A stretch of DNA of 47,475 nucleotides from VRUE01 sp035712345. GTDB lineage: Bacteria; Actinomycetota; Thermoleophilia; Solirubrobacterales; 70-9. A program made the position numbers and the translations under genes. Within the stretch, counting starts at the first letter, position 1. Each line of letters begins with the position of its first letter. Shown here one piece after another: positions 39,115 through 46,508 of the stretch. Under the pieces are notes generated by a model. The model had not been told where the DNA came from. It was given only the letters and a program-made list of their open reading frames with translations, and searched no databases. The stretch spans positions 1 to 47,475 of the forward strand of contig DASTAY010000054.1 of assembly GCA_035712345.1 (NCBI GenBank), given 5' to 3'.

Positions 39115-39513
39115 CTAGGGGGCGGGCTGGCCGGGCCGCGGCGATTCTTCGGCTTCTTCTCCGGCGTACTTGGCGACGAAGCGGGCAACCTCTTCGGCTT
39201 CTTCGCCGACCACGATGTTCTGGGGCATGATCGCCCCGGAGAAACCGCCGTTCTGAATCGCGAATAGGGCATCTTCGTAGGTCTCGGTTCGCTGGTTGAG
39301 GCTGGGACCCTGCGTGCGCTGACCGCGGTTCCCGCTTCCCTGGGTGCCGGCGGCGGCCAGGGTGTGGCAGCCGCTGCAGTGCGTGGCGAAGAGGACGGCG
39401 CCGTTGTAGTTGGGGCTGTCCTTGGAGACCGAGATGCCCTCTTCGCCGAAACCGCAGGCGGCGAGGCCGAACGCGGCCACGACGGCCGCCGCGATTGCAA
39501 GTACAGGTCGCAC
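39115..39513 (-). CDS. Lipoprotein c-type cytochrome
   Basis: 132 residues, GTG start at 39513. Lipobox LAAC with Cys20 as anchor, heme-binding CSGCH (46-50) and axial Met96 in GAIMPQN. The distal part is acidic and ends in a Pro-rich tail. A single-heme, membrane-anchored electron carrier outside the cell is inferred. It is the first gene of a minus-strand run with serS and a response regulator and divergent from a flavin reductase. Confidence 0.88.
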   Translation of the reverse strand: MRPVLAIAAAVVAAFGLAACGFGEEGISVSKDSPNYNGAVLFATHCSGCHTLAAAGTQGSGNRGQRTQGPSLNQRTETYEDALFAIQNGGFSGAIMPQNIVVGEEAEEVARFVAKYAGEEAEESPRPGQPAP

Positions 39514-39543
39514 GCGGCGCGCATCATATTGTCCAGCCCAGAG

Positions 39544-40020
39544 ATGAGTCCTCTCGACCCCGCCGACTTCCGCTCAGCGATGGCTGTGCTGCCCACCGGA
39601 GTGACCGTCGTCACGGCCGGCGGGCCGGATGGACCGGCCGGCGCAACCGCAAACGCGGTCTGCTCGCTCTCGATCGAGCCGATGCTGATGCTGGCCTGCC
39701 TCGACCGCGGCTCACGCACCCTGCTCGCCGTGCAGGCGGCCAACCGCTTCGGCATCAGCGTCCTGCATTCGGGTCAGGAGCCGATCGCCCGCGCGTTCGC
39801 CACCAAGGCCCCGGTGGCCGACAAGTGGCAGGGCGTCGCCTGGAGCGAGCACGACGGCGTACCGGCGATCGACGGCGCCCTCGTCTTCCTCGCCTGCGAC
39901 CTGCACGACGTGATCGCCGGCGGCGACCACGTGATCGTCACCGGCGAGGTCACCGCCCTGGAGACGGCAGAGGGCACCCCCCTCGTCTTCCACGGCGGCG
40001 ACTACCGGCCGCTGAAGTAA
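39544..40020 (+). CDS. Flavin reductase-like (FMN-binding split barrel) protein
   Basis: 158 residues. It starts MSPLDPADFRSAMAVLPTGV, with TVVTAGGPDGPAGATANAVC and SLSIEPMLMLACLDRGSRT, the pattern of flavin reductases that supply reduced FMN to monooxygenases. FGISVLHSGQEPIARAFA and FHGGDYRPL complete the fold. The ATG at 39544 has no ribosome site. Its last 19 bases overlap the convergent small membrane gene. Confidence 0.88.
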   Translation: MSPLDPADFRSAMAVLPTGVTVVTAGGPDGPAGATANAVCSLSIEPMLMLACLDRGSRTLLAVQAANRFGISVLHSGQEPIARAFATKAPVADKWQGVAWSEHDGVPAIDGALVFLACDLHDVIAGGDHVIVTGEVTALETAEGTPLVFHGGDYRPLK

Positions 40021-40232
40021 GTGCGCACCCCGAGCCTGGCGCCCATCCACTCGATCAGGTCCTCTTTGAACCAGGCAAAAGCCAGGATGACGGCCACGAC
40101 GATGCCGGAGATAGCGATTTCGGGCAATGCCAACGCCCGTCCCAGGACGACGACAGGCACGACGAGTAAGGCCAGAAACACAAGGCGGACGAACAGAAAC
40201 ACGACGAGTTCTTTTGTCTTCAGCATCCCCAT
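40002..40232 (-). CDS. Small membrane protein with two hydrophobic helices
   Basis: 76 residues. Two hydrophobic stretches (LVVFLFVRLVFLALLVVPVV and IAISGIVVAVILAFAWF) and a basic tail. The ATG at 40232 overlaps the stop of the upstream small frame (TGATG), so coupling is likely. A second ATG at 40226 lies seven bases after a TATACT and could instead start a leaderless transcript. Codon use is noticeably less GC3-rich than its neighbours. Family not recognised. Confidence 0.5.
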   Translation of the reverse strand: MGMLKTKELVVFLFVRLVFLALLVVPVVVLGRALALPEIAISGIVVAVILAFAWFKEDLIEWMGARLGVRTYFSGR

Positions 40233-40360
40233 CAGTATAGACCGGTGATTAGGCCAAACACGTAGGCAAGCAGACCCATTCCAGCCCCGATGAAAGCGCC
40301 CACGAACGCGGCCCATCTGACCTCCTCCCGGCATGGTGGGCCAAATGCCTGTGCCAACAT
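40232..40360 (-). CDS. 42-residue Gly-rich membrane peptide
   Basis: The reading frame encodes one hydrophobic span with repeated small residues (FVGAFIGAGMGLLAYVFG), a helix-packing pattern. A strong GGAGGAGG lies at the wrong place for its ATG (40360), and in another frame it precedes an ATG; GC3 and hydrophobicity favour this frame. It is coupled to the downstream membrane protein by TGATG. Tentative. Confidence 0.35.
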   Translation of the reverse strand: MLAQAFGPPCREEVRWAAFVGAFIGAGMGLLAYVFGLITGLY

Positions 40361-40367
40361 CGAGTAG

Positions 40368-40811
40368 ATGGACGCACGCTTCCAGGAGCCGGGCTGGTTC
40401 ACCAAGCATGTCTTCAACCGCCTCGTCGCGCTGCTGACGCGGTTGGGCATCAGCGTCGCCGGCTCGCGCGTGCTCGAAGTGAAGGGGCGCAAGAGCGGCG
40501 AGTGGCGGCAGACGCCCGTCAACCTGCTCAGCTATGAGGGCAAGCGCTACCTGGTCGCCCCGCGCGGCAACACCCAATGGGTGCGCAACATGCGGGTCAG
40601 CGGTGGCGGCCGTCTCCTGCTCGGTCGCCACGTCGAGGAGTTCACCGCCAGTGAGGTCGGAGAAGGCGAGAAGCCGGCTCTCCTGCGCGCCTACCTGAAG
40701 AAGTGGAAATGGGAGGTCGGCGCTTTCTTCGACGGTGTCGGCCCCGACGCCTCCGACGAGGAGCTGCGCCGCATCGGCCCCGACCACCCCGCCTTCCGGA
40801 TCGCCGATTAG
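40368..40811 (+). CDS. DUF385 / deazaflavin-dependent nitroreductase family protein
   Basis: 147 residues. The split-barrel segments VLEVKGRKSGEWRQTPVN, LLSYEGKRYLVAPRGNTQWV and RNMRVSGGGRL match the F420H2-dependent Ddn/DUF385 group of actinobacteria. Such proteins use F420 or bind lipophilic quinones; the exact reaction is unknown. ATG at 40368 without ribosome site. Its TAG overlaps the TAA of the convergent KTSC gene (TTAG). Confidence 0.85.
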   Translation: MDARFQEPGWFTKHVFNRLVALLTRLGISVAGSRVLEVKGRKSGEWRQTPVNLLSYEGKRYLVAPRGNTQWVRNMRVSGGGRLLLGRHVEEFTASEVGEGEKPALLRAYLKKWKWEVGAFFDGVGPDASDEELRRIGPDHPAFRIAD

Positions 40812-41050
40812 CCCGAGCCGAAGCTCGGATGCCCCCGCTGGAGCGTGCGCGCGGGGTAGCGGAGCTTGATCACCTCGTTCAGGAACGTCCCCTTCGACTC
40901 CGCCGTATCGAATTCCGCGTATACCGCGGGTGGCACTCCTTCGTATGCGTACAGACCGGCGTCGTGGAATTCCACCAGCGCCTCTTCCGCCTCCTCGTCG
41001 TAGCCGAGGCGGGCCATGGCGCTGGAGTCAACCGGATGCATCCCCGCCAT
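40808..41050 (-). CDS. KTSC-domain protein
   Basis: 80 residues, nearly all one KTSC domain: VDSSAMARLGYDEEAEEALV, then EFHDAGLYAYEGVPPAVYAEF and SKGTFLNEVIKLRY. The domain was named from a C-terminal extension of lysyl-tRNA synthetases and also occurs alone. Its function is not established. The ATG at 41050 is used; an ATG at 41041 is possible. Confidence 0.82.
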   Translation of the reverse strand: MAGMHPVDSSAMARLGYDEEAEEALVEFHDAGLYAYEGVPPAVYAEFDTAESKGTFLNEVIKLRYPARTLQRGHPSFGSG

Positions 41051-41114
41051 CGTTCTCGAGTTTGGACTACCCGTCTTTGGGGCGACAAGCTCAAATTCGC
41101 GCGCCGCGCGCAGC

Positions 41115-41549
41115 TCAGAACGCGCCGCTGGTGCCGGCGGCGCGCAGGGCGAGGAAGAAGATCACGCCGCAGCTGACGGCCATGATCCCCATCTCGCGGC
41201 GGACGATCGCGAGGGCCAGGGCCTGCTGGTCATCGGCGGGGAGAGCTTCGAAGTCGATGTCGCCGAGCTCGCGCTGCGCGGCGCCGGCGCGGGCGCCCTC
41301 GGCGAGGAAGGAGACGACGAGGGGCAGGATGCCGTAGAGGTAGTGGAGGTTGCTGTCCGGCTTGTGGTTGGTGAGTACGAGCAGGCCACCGAGCATCGTC
41401 TGCAGGAAGACGGCCCCCTGGGCGCCGCGCAGCAGGTACCAGAAGGGGATCGAGGCGCGGCGCCGCAGCCAGGCGATTCCGCCGAAGGCGAAGGCGGCGA
41501 GGTTGAGTGCGATCAGCGCGCAACCGACTGCGAGGTGGACCTCCGGCAT
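41115..41549 (-). CDS. Four-helix membrane protein of unknown function
   Basis: 144 residues. Hydrophobic segments fall at about 7-27, 48-62, 71-84 and 122-136. Loop residues include NHKPDSNLHYLYG, possibly ligand-binding, and an acidic cytoplasmic loop (LGDIDFEALPADDQQ). It is divergent from the nuo operon, from which it is separated by about 100 bases. Family not recognised. Confidence 0.6.
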   Translation of the reverse strand: MPEVHLAVGCALIALNLAAFAFGGIAWLRRRASIPFWYLLRGAQGAVFLQTMLGGLLVLTNHKPDSNLHYLYGILPLVVSFLAEGARAGAAQRELGDIDFEALPADDQQALALAIVRREMGIMAVSCGVIFFLALRAAGTSGAF

Positions 41550-41615
41550 CGGCCTAAATCCGCCCGAAAGGGTCGGGATTCCGCTTGCTGATGCGGAAAA
41601 TCACTATGTAGCAAG

Positions 41616-41638
41616 TTGTCACAATGTGGTTGTATAAC
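41616..41638 (+). promoter_or_regulatory. Candidate nuo operon promoter
   Basis: TATAAC (41633-41638) lies 11 bases before the nuoA GTG, giving a leader of a few bases. TTGTCA at 41616 is too close (11-base spacer) to be a standard -35 and is part of TTGT-C-ACAA, a short inverted repeat that may bind a regulator. Confidence 0.4.
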
Positions 41639-41649
41639 GGTTCGCGCCC

Positions 41650-42027
41650 GTGCTGAAGAGCTACCTGCCGATACTCGTCTTCGCCTTGCTCGGCCTCGGG
41701 GTCGGCGGCGCCCTGGTGATGCTCAACCACGTGATCGGCCCGAAGCGGTCGACGCAGCCGACGGCGGCGAACCTGCGCCAGAGCGAGCCGTATGAGTCCG
41801 GCATCCCGGTGGAGGCGGCGCGCGACCTGCGGTTCGGCGTCAGCTTCTACCTGATCGCGATGCTCTTCATCCTCTTCGACATCGAGGTGGTCTTCCTCTA
41901 TCCGATCGGCGTCATCCTCAAGGGCGCCGACAGCGTCTTCGTGCTCGGCGAGCTGGTCACCTTCGTCGCCCTCCTGCTGATCGCCTTCGTCTACGTCTGG
42001 CGCAAGGGGGCGCTGAATTGGAGGTAG
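41650..42027 (+). CDS. nuoA: NADH-quinone oxidoreductase subunit A
   Basis: 125 residues, GTG start. Membrane subunit of complex I near the quinone site. Three helices: residues 5-27, 64-82 and 95-116. ESGIPVEAARDLRFGVSFYL and FILFDIEVVFLYP are the conserved family segments, the second with its Asp-Glu pair. It is the first gene of the nuo operon. Confidence 0.95.
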   Translation: MLKSYLPILVFALLGLGVGGALVMLNHVIGPKRSTQPTAANLRQSEPYESGIPVEAARDLRFGVSFYLIAMLFILFDIEVVFLYPIGVILKGADSVFVLGELVTFVALLLIAFVYVWRKGALNWR

Positions 42028-42689
42028 AGCGGCAGACGATGCGCGAGCGCGGCCTGCGCGCCCGCGACATGCTGCGCGGCGACCTCGAGGGGGAGGAGCT
42101 GGAGCGCTACGTCGAGGAAAAGGTCGTGATGACCAACTTCGAGAAGCTGCTCAACTGGGGACGGGCGAACTCCTGCTTCCCGCTCACCTTCGGGCTCGCC
42201 TGCTGCGCGATCGAGGCGCCGATCGCGATCGTCGGCAGCCCTCGCTACGACCTCGCCCGCTTCGGCGCCGAGGCGCTGCGCGCCTCGCCCCGCCAGGCGG
42301 ACCTGATCATCCTCTCGGGCCGCGTCTCGATCAAGATGGCGCCGGTCGTCCGCCGTCTCTACGACCAGATGCTGGAGCCGAAATGGGCGATCTCGATGGG
42401 CGCCTGCTCCTCCAGCGGCGGCATGTTCTCCAACTACGCGGTGGTCCAGGGGGCCGACAAGTTCATGCCGATCGACCTCCACATCCCCGGCTGCCCGCCG
42501 CGCCCCGAGGCGGTCCTCTACGGCTTCACCAAGCTGCAGCGCAAGATCTTGGGCAACCCCGACCAGGGCTGGCGCCAGCGCTACGACGCGACCGGCACCG
42601 AGGAGTGGGCGCGGGGCGGCCCGCGCAGCGAGCCCAGCCCCGAGGCGGCGCGGGCCTATGAGGAAGCGCGGGAGCTGATCCGTGCCTGA
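42018..42689 (+). CDS. nuoB: NADH-quinone oxidoreductase subunit B
   Basis: 223 residues from the TTG at 42018, which has AAGGGGG seven bases upstream; ATG at 42039 is an alternative. It carries the last 4Fe-4S cluster (N2) that passes electrons to quinone: Cys62/Cys63 in FGLACCAIE, Cys130 in MGACSSSGG and Cys159 in PGCPPRPE. About 40 residues precede the core and an acidic/basic tail of 35 follows. Overlaps nuoA by 10 bases. Confidence 0.95.
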   Translation: MEVERQTMRERGLRARDMLRGDLEGEELERYVEEKVVMTNFEKLLNWGRANSCFPLTFGLACCAIEAPIAIVGSPRYDLARFGAEALRASPRQADLIILSGRVSIKMAPVVRRLYDQMLEPKWAISMGACSSSGGMFSNYAVVQGADKFMPIDLHIPGCPPRPEAVLYGFTKLQRKILGNPDQGWRQRYDATGTEEWARGGPRSEPSPEAARAYEEARELIRA

Positions 42690-43290
42690 CGCGCCCGGAT
42701 TGGAGCTGATCCGGGGCGAGATCGAGCAGGACCACCCCGGCGCAGTGCTCGACACGAGCTTCGACCGGGGCCAGCCCGCCCTCCTCGTCGACCCGGCTCA
42801 GATCCTCGCCGTGCTCACCTGGCTGCGCGACTCCCCGGGCCAGGGCTACCGCTTCCTCTCCTCGCTTCATGCGGCGGATTACCTCCCAGCCCAACCTCGC
42901 TTTGGAGTGCACTACGAGCTCCTGAACAGAGATCGAGTTGAGCGGATCAGGGTCAAAGCGATGCTTGAAGACGCCTCTCCCGCGGGTGGCGGGGTAGGGG
43001 GTACCACCCCCGAGGACGCTTTAGCGACCGCAGGGGGTGGTGGGTCCCCTGCCCCGACAGGACCCGCGGGCCAGGGCCTTCCAGAAATCGATTCCTGTGT
43101 GTCGCTGTTCCCGACCGCCGAGTTCCAGGAGCGTGAGGTGTTCGACTTCTTCGGGATCGTCTTCAAAGGCCACCCGAGCCTGACGCGCATCCTGATGCCC
43201 GAGGACTACGTCGGTTGGCCCCAGCGTCGCGACTTCCCGGTCGGCGGGGAGCCGGTGACCTTCACCTACAACGAGCGCCAATATGGCTGA
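42682..43290 (+). CDS. nuoC: NADH-quinone oxidoreductase subunit C with inserted palindromic-element peptide
   Basis: 202 residues, GTG start overlapping nuoB. It is part of the peripheral arm. The conserved C-terminal segment EREVFDFFGIVFKGHPSLTR, then ILMPEDYVGWPQRRDFPVGG, is intact. Residues about 99-131 (SPAGGGVGGTTPEDALATAG, then GGGSPAPTGPAG) are a low-complexity insertion lying between the normal strand RIRVKAML and DSCVSLFPTAEFQ. They are encoded by the palindromic element at 42979-43070 and are not part of the NuoC fold. Confidence 0.93.
   Translation: MPDAPGLELIRGEIEQDHPGAVLDTSFDRGQPALLVDPAQILAVLTWLRDSPGQGYRFLSSLHAADYLPAQPRFGVHYELLNRDRVERIRVKAMLEDASPAGGGVGGTTPEDALATAGGGGSPAPTGPAGQGLPEIDSCVSLFPTAEFQEREVFDFFGIVFKGHPSLTRILMPEDYVGWPQRRDFPVGGEPVTFTYNERQYG
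42979..43070. repeat. In-frame palindromic element, copy in nuoC
   Basis: The 92-bp element begins CCCGCGGGT and ends ACCCGCGGG. Its arms are imperfect inverse copies around CGCT-TT-AGCG near 43019-43028. It starts at the first base of codon 100 of nuoC and stays open. About 85 of 92 positions match the nuoD copy. It includes a TTA leucine codon, rare in this DNA. Confidence 0.8.
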
Positions 43291-44572
43291 AGCTCTAGAC
43301 ACAAACGTCTCACCCGCGGGTGGCGTCGTAGGGGGGACCACCCCCGAGGACGCTTTAGCGACCGCAGGGGGTGGTGGGTCCCCTACGGCGACAGGACCCG
43401 CGGTCGAGACGGAGGTCATGACGATCAACATCGGGCCGCACCACCCGGCGACGCACGGGGTGCTGCGCCTGGTCGTGGATCTGGAAGGCGAGGTCGTCAG
43501 GGACCTCAAGCCGGTGATCGGCTACGTCCACACGGGGATCGAAAAGTCCTGCGAGGACAAGAGCTACTGGAAGGTCATCCCCTTCGTCGAGCGGATGGAC
43601 TACGTCTCCTACTTCTTCCAGATGGAGGCCTTCTGCGGCGCGGTCGAGCGGCTCGTCGGGCTCGAGATCCCGCCGCGGGCGAAGTACCTGCGGACGATCT
43701 TCCTCGAGCTCAACCGGATCCACTCGCACCTGGTCTGGCTGGGGACGACGGCGCTAGACCTCGGCGCGGTCTCGATGCTCTGGTACTGCTTTCGCGAGCG
43801 CGACCGCATCCTCGACCTCTTCGAGATGGCGACCGGACAGCGGATGCACACCCGCTACTTCCAGGTCGGCGGCGTGATCGAGGACATCCCGCTCGGCTTC
43901 GAGGCGAAGCTGCGCCAGTTCGTCGCCGACATGCCGGTGCGGGTCGGCCAGTACCAGGACCTGCTCGACCGAAACGAGGTCTTCCTCTCGCGGACCAAGG
44001 ACGTGGGCATCGTCCCCCGCGAGCGGCTCCTGGAGCTGGGCGTGACCGGGCCGCTGCTGCGCGCCGCCGGCGAGCCCTGGGACCTGCGCAAGGCGTTCGA
44101 CTACCTCGCCTACCCGGAGATGGACTTCAGCATCCCGGTCGGCACGGTCGGCGACAACTACGACCGCTACCGGGTGCGGGTGGCGGAGATGGTCGAGTCG
44201 GTGCGGATCATCGAGCAGGCGCTCGACGCCCTGCCCGAGGGCCCCTTCATCGCCGACGACCGCAAGTACGTCCTGCCGCCGCGCTCGGAGCTCTCGACCT
44301 CGATGGAGTCGCTGATCCACCACTTCAAGCTGGTCACCGAGGGCTACCGGGTCGCGCCGGGAGAGGTCTACTACGCGATCGAGAGCCCGCGCGGCGAGCT
44401 CGGCTGCTTCGTCCTCGCCGACGGCTCCTCGAAGCCGGCCCGCGTCCATTTCCGCGACCCCTCCTTCGTCAACCTGCAGGCCTTCAGGGACATGTCGGCC
44501 GGCAGCTACATAGCCGACATGATCGCCAGCCTCGGCATGCTCGACCCGATCCTCGGCGGGGTCGATCGATGA
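43283..44572 (+). CDS. nuoD: NADH-quinone oxidoreductase subunit D
   Basis: 429 residues. 49-kDa-type subunit lining the quinone cavity. Conserved segments are MTINIGPHHPATHGVLRLVV, GYVHTGIEKSCEDKSYWK and the C-terminal DMIASLGMLDPILGGVDR. The first 45 residues are unusual: SPAGGVVGGTTPEDALATAG, then GGGSPTATGPA, comes from the palindromic element at 43313-43403. Normal homologues begin close to Met46. An ATG at 43418 has GGAGG only two bases away, so initiation at 43283, overlapping nuoC by eight bases, is preferred. Confidence 0.94.
   Translation: MAEALDTNVSPAGGVVGGTTPEDALATAGGGGSPTATGPAVETEVMTINIGPHHPATHGVLRLVVDLEGEVVRDLKPVIGYVHTGIEKSCEDKSYWKVIPFVERMDYVSYFFQMEAFCGAVERLVGLEIPPRAKYLRTIFLELNRIHSHLVWLGTTALDLGAVSMLWYCFRERDRILDLFEMATGQRMHTRYFQVGGVIEDIPLGFEAKLRQFVADMPVRVGQYQDLLDRNEVFLSRTKDVGIVPRERLLELGVTGPLLRAAGEPWDLRKAFDYLAYPEMDFSIPVGTVGDNYDRYRVRVAEMVESVRIIEQALDALPEGPFIADDRKYVLPPRSELSTSMESLIHHFKLVTEGYRVAPGEVYYAIESPRGELGCFVLADGSSKPARVHFRDPSFVNLQAFRDMSAGSYIADMIASLGMLDPILGGVDR
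43313..43403. repeat. In-frame palindromic element, copy in nuoD
   Basis: Same element as in nuoC, also starting at the first base of a codon (codon 11) and read in the same frame. Left-arm GTCGTA faces right-arm TACGGC here, where the nuoC copy has GGGGTA facing TGCCCC. Both arms changed together and the pairing is kept (one G-T wobble each). Confidence 0.8.
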
Positions 44573-45180
44573 GCGACGGCAATGGGCGGCGCGAGCTGCC
44601 GGTCGATCGCGCGGTAACCGAAGGGCGCGTCCCCGAGCGCACGCCCGAGGCGATCCCCGAGCTGCACGAAGTCGGCTGCCCGCCCGAGCTGCGCGAGCGG
44701 ATCGAGACGCTGATGAGCCGCTACCCCGACCGCCACTCGGTCTCGATTCCGGCGCTCTGGGCGGTGCAGCGGCTCTACGGCTGGTGCACGCCGGAGGGGA
44801 TCCGTCAGGCGGCCGCGGTGATGCGGGTCACTCCCGCCTATCTCGAGTCGGTCGCCTCCTTCTACGACCTGCTGCACACCGAGCCGGTCGGCAGCCACAA
44901 AGTCGCCGTCTGCACCAACATCAGCTGCTGGATGCGCGGTGGCGACGAGCTGCTCGATGCCTTCCGCGCCGCGGCCGAGGGCAAGGGGGAGGACCTATTC
45001 GTCACCGGCTTCGAGTGCCTCGGCGCCTGCGACATCGCCCCGATGGCCTCGATCGACCAGCGCTACTACGGGCCGCTGGAGGCGGCCGAGGCCGGGACTG
45101 CGATCGAGCAGCTGCGCGCCGACGCCGAGGTCCTGCCGGAGAAGGCGCTGGCCAAGCGCGGACTGGCGGGGGACGCCTGA
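44569..45180 (+). CDS. nuoE: NADH-quinone oxidoreductase subunit E
   Basis: 203 residues. Thioredoxin-like 2Fe-2S (N1a) subunit. Cluster ligands are Cys115 and Cys120 (CTNISC) and Cys150 and Cys154 (CLGAC). The N-terminal helical part (ALWAVQRLYGWCTPEGIRQA, then VTPAYLESVASFYDLLHT) is standard. ATG overlaps nuoD (ATGA) and the stop overlaps nuoF (TGATG). Confidence 0.95.
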   Translation: MSDGNGRRELPVDRAVTEGRVPERTPEAIPELHEVGCPPELRERIETLMSRYPDRHSVSIPALWAVQRLYGWCTPEGIRQAAAVMRVTPAYLESVASFYDLLHTEPVGSHKVAVCTNISCWMRGGDELLDAFRAAAEGKGEDLFVTGFECLGACDIAPMASIDQRYYGPLEAAEAGTAIEQLRADAEVLPEKALAKRGLAGDA

Positions 45181-46508
45181 TGCCCCACCAGCTGGAGAAG
45201 CGCGTCCTCCTCGCCCACGCCGAGGACCCGGCGCTCCGCACGCTCGACGGCTACAAGCGCCTGGCCGGCGGCTACGAGACGCTAGAGCGCGCTTACCGGG
45301 AGATGGAGCAGGACGAGGTCCTCAAGGAGCTCGAAGACTCGGGCCTGCGCGGCCGCGGCGGCGCCGGCTTCGCGATGGGCATAAAGGCCTCCTTCCTGCC
45401 CCGCGGCGAGATGGCCAAGTACCTCTGCTGCAATGCCGACGAGTCCGAGCCGGGCGCCTTCAAGGACCGCGAGCTGATGCAGCGCAACCCCCACCAGCTG
45501 ATCGAGGGGATCGCGATCGCGGCGCTCGCCGCGGACGCCGGCCACGCCTTCATCTTCATCCGCGGCGAGTACGACGAACAGGCCGACATCCTCGACCAGG
45601 CCGTCGCCGAAGCCTACGAGGCGGGTTACCTCGGCGAGAACATCCTCGGCTGCCACCGCGACCTCGAGCTGGTCGTCCACCGCGGCGCCGGCGCCTACAT
45701 CTGCGGCGAGGAGACCGCCCTGCTCGACGCGCTCGAGGGCAAGCGCGGCAACCCGCGCCTGAAGCCGCCGTTCCCGGCGGTGCAGGGCCTCTACGGCGGG
45801 CCGACGCTGATCAACAACGTCGAGACCCTCTCCAACGTTCCCCACATCGTCCGCCGCGGCGCCGAGTGGTTCAAAGGCTTCGGCACCGAGCAGTCGCCCG
45901 GGACCAAGGTCGTCTCGATCTCCGGCGGCGTCCGCCGCCCCGGCAACTACGAGGTGGAGCTGGGGATCCCGACCCGCGAGCTGGTCTACGACCTCGCCGG
46001 CGGACCGGAGGACGGCCACGAGATCAAGGCCTTCTTCCCCGGCGGCTCCTCCTCCCCGGTGCTGAAGGCCGAGGAGGGGCTCGACCTCCCCTACAGCTTC
46101 GAGGCGATGGCCGAGGCGGGCTCGATGCTCGGCTCCGGCTCGATCATCGTCTGCGACGACCGCGTCTCGATCCCGCACCTGGCGCTGCGGACGGCGCGCT
46201 TCTACCACCACGAGTCCTGCGGCAAGTGCGTCCCCTGCCGCGAGGGCACCAACTGGACCGTGAAGATGCTGGAGCGGATGGTCCGCGGCGAGGCGACCCC
46301 GCTCGACCTCGACATCGTCTCCTCGGTGCAGCAGAACATCATCGGCCACTGCCTCTGCGTCCTCGGCGACTCGATGGCGATGCCGGTCGGGGCGATGGTC
46401 CGCAAGTTCCGTGAGGAGTTCGAAGCAGTGATGGAAAACCCCGAGCTGGTCCTCGATCCGCATGCCGTCGTCCAGGCGCCGCCGGAGACCCTGGGAGCCT
46501 CCGTATGA
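45180..46508 (+). CDS. nuoF: NADH-quinone oxidoreductase subunit F
   Basis: 442 residues. It binds NADH and FMN. GLRGRGGAGFAMGIK (56-70) is the FMN/NADH Gly-rich loop and AYICGEETALLDALEGKRG a second. The 4Fe-4S (N3) ligands are Cys347, Cys350, Cys353 and Cys391 (SCGKCVPC, then HCLC). Start at 45180 overlaps the nuoE stop; the longer frame reading through nuoE is a shadow. Confidence 0.96.
   Translation: MPHQLEKRVLLAHAEDPALRTLDGYKRLAGGYETLERAYREMEQDEVLKELEDSGLRGRGGAGFAMGIKASFLPRGEMAKYLCCNADESEPGAFKDRELMQRNPHQLIEGIAIAALAADAGHAFIFIRGEYDEQADILDQAVAEAYEAGYLGENILGCHRDLELVVHRGAGAYICGEETALLDALEGKRGNPRLKPPFPAVQGLYGGPTLINNVETLSNVPHIVRRGAEWFKGFGTEQSPGTKVVSISGGVRRPGNYEVELGIPTRELVYDLAGGPEDGHEIKAFFPGGSSSPVLKAEEGLDLPYSFEAMAEAGSMLGSGSIIVCDDRVSIPHLALRTARFYHHESCGKCVPCREGTNWTVKMLERMVRGEATPLDLDIVSSVQQNIIGHCLCVLGDSMAMPVGAMVRKFREEFEAVMENPELVLDPHAVVQAPPETLGASV

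Noticed and set aside
42979..43403. Integron attC sites or a transposon remnant in nuoC/nuoD
   Set aside because: No attC core sites, integrase or transposase, and both copies stay in frame within intact genes.
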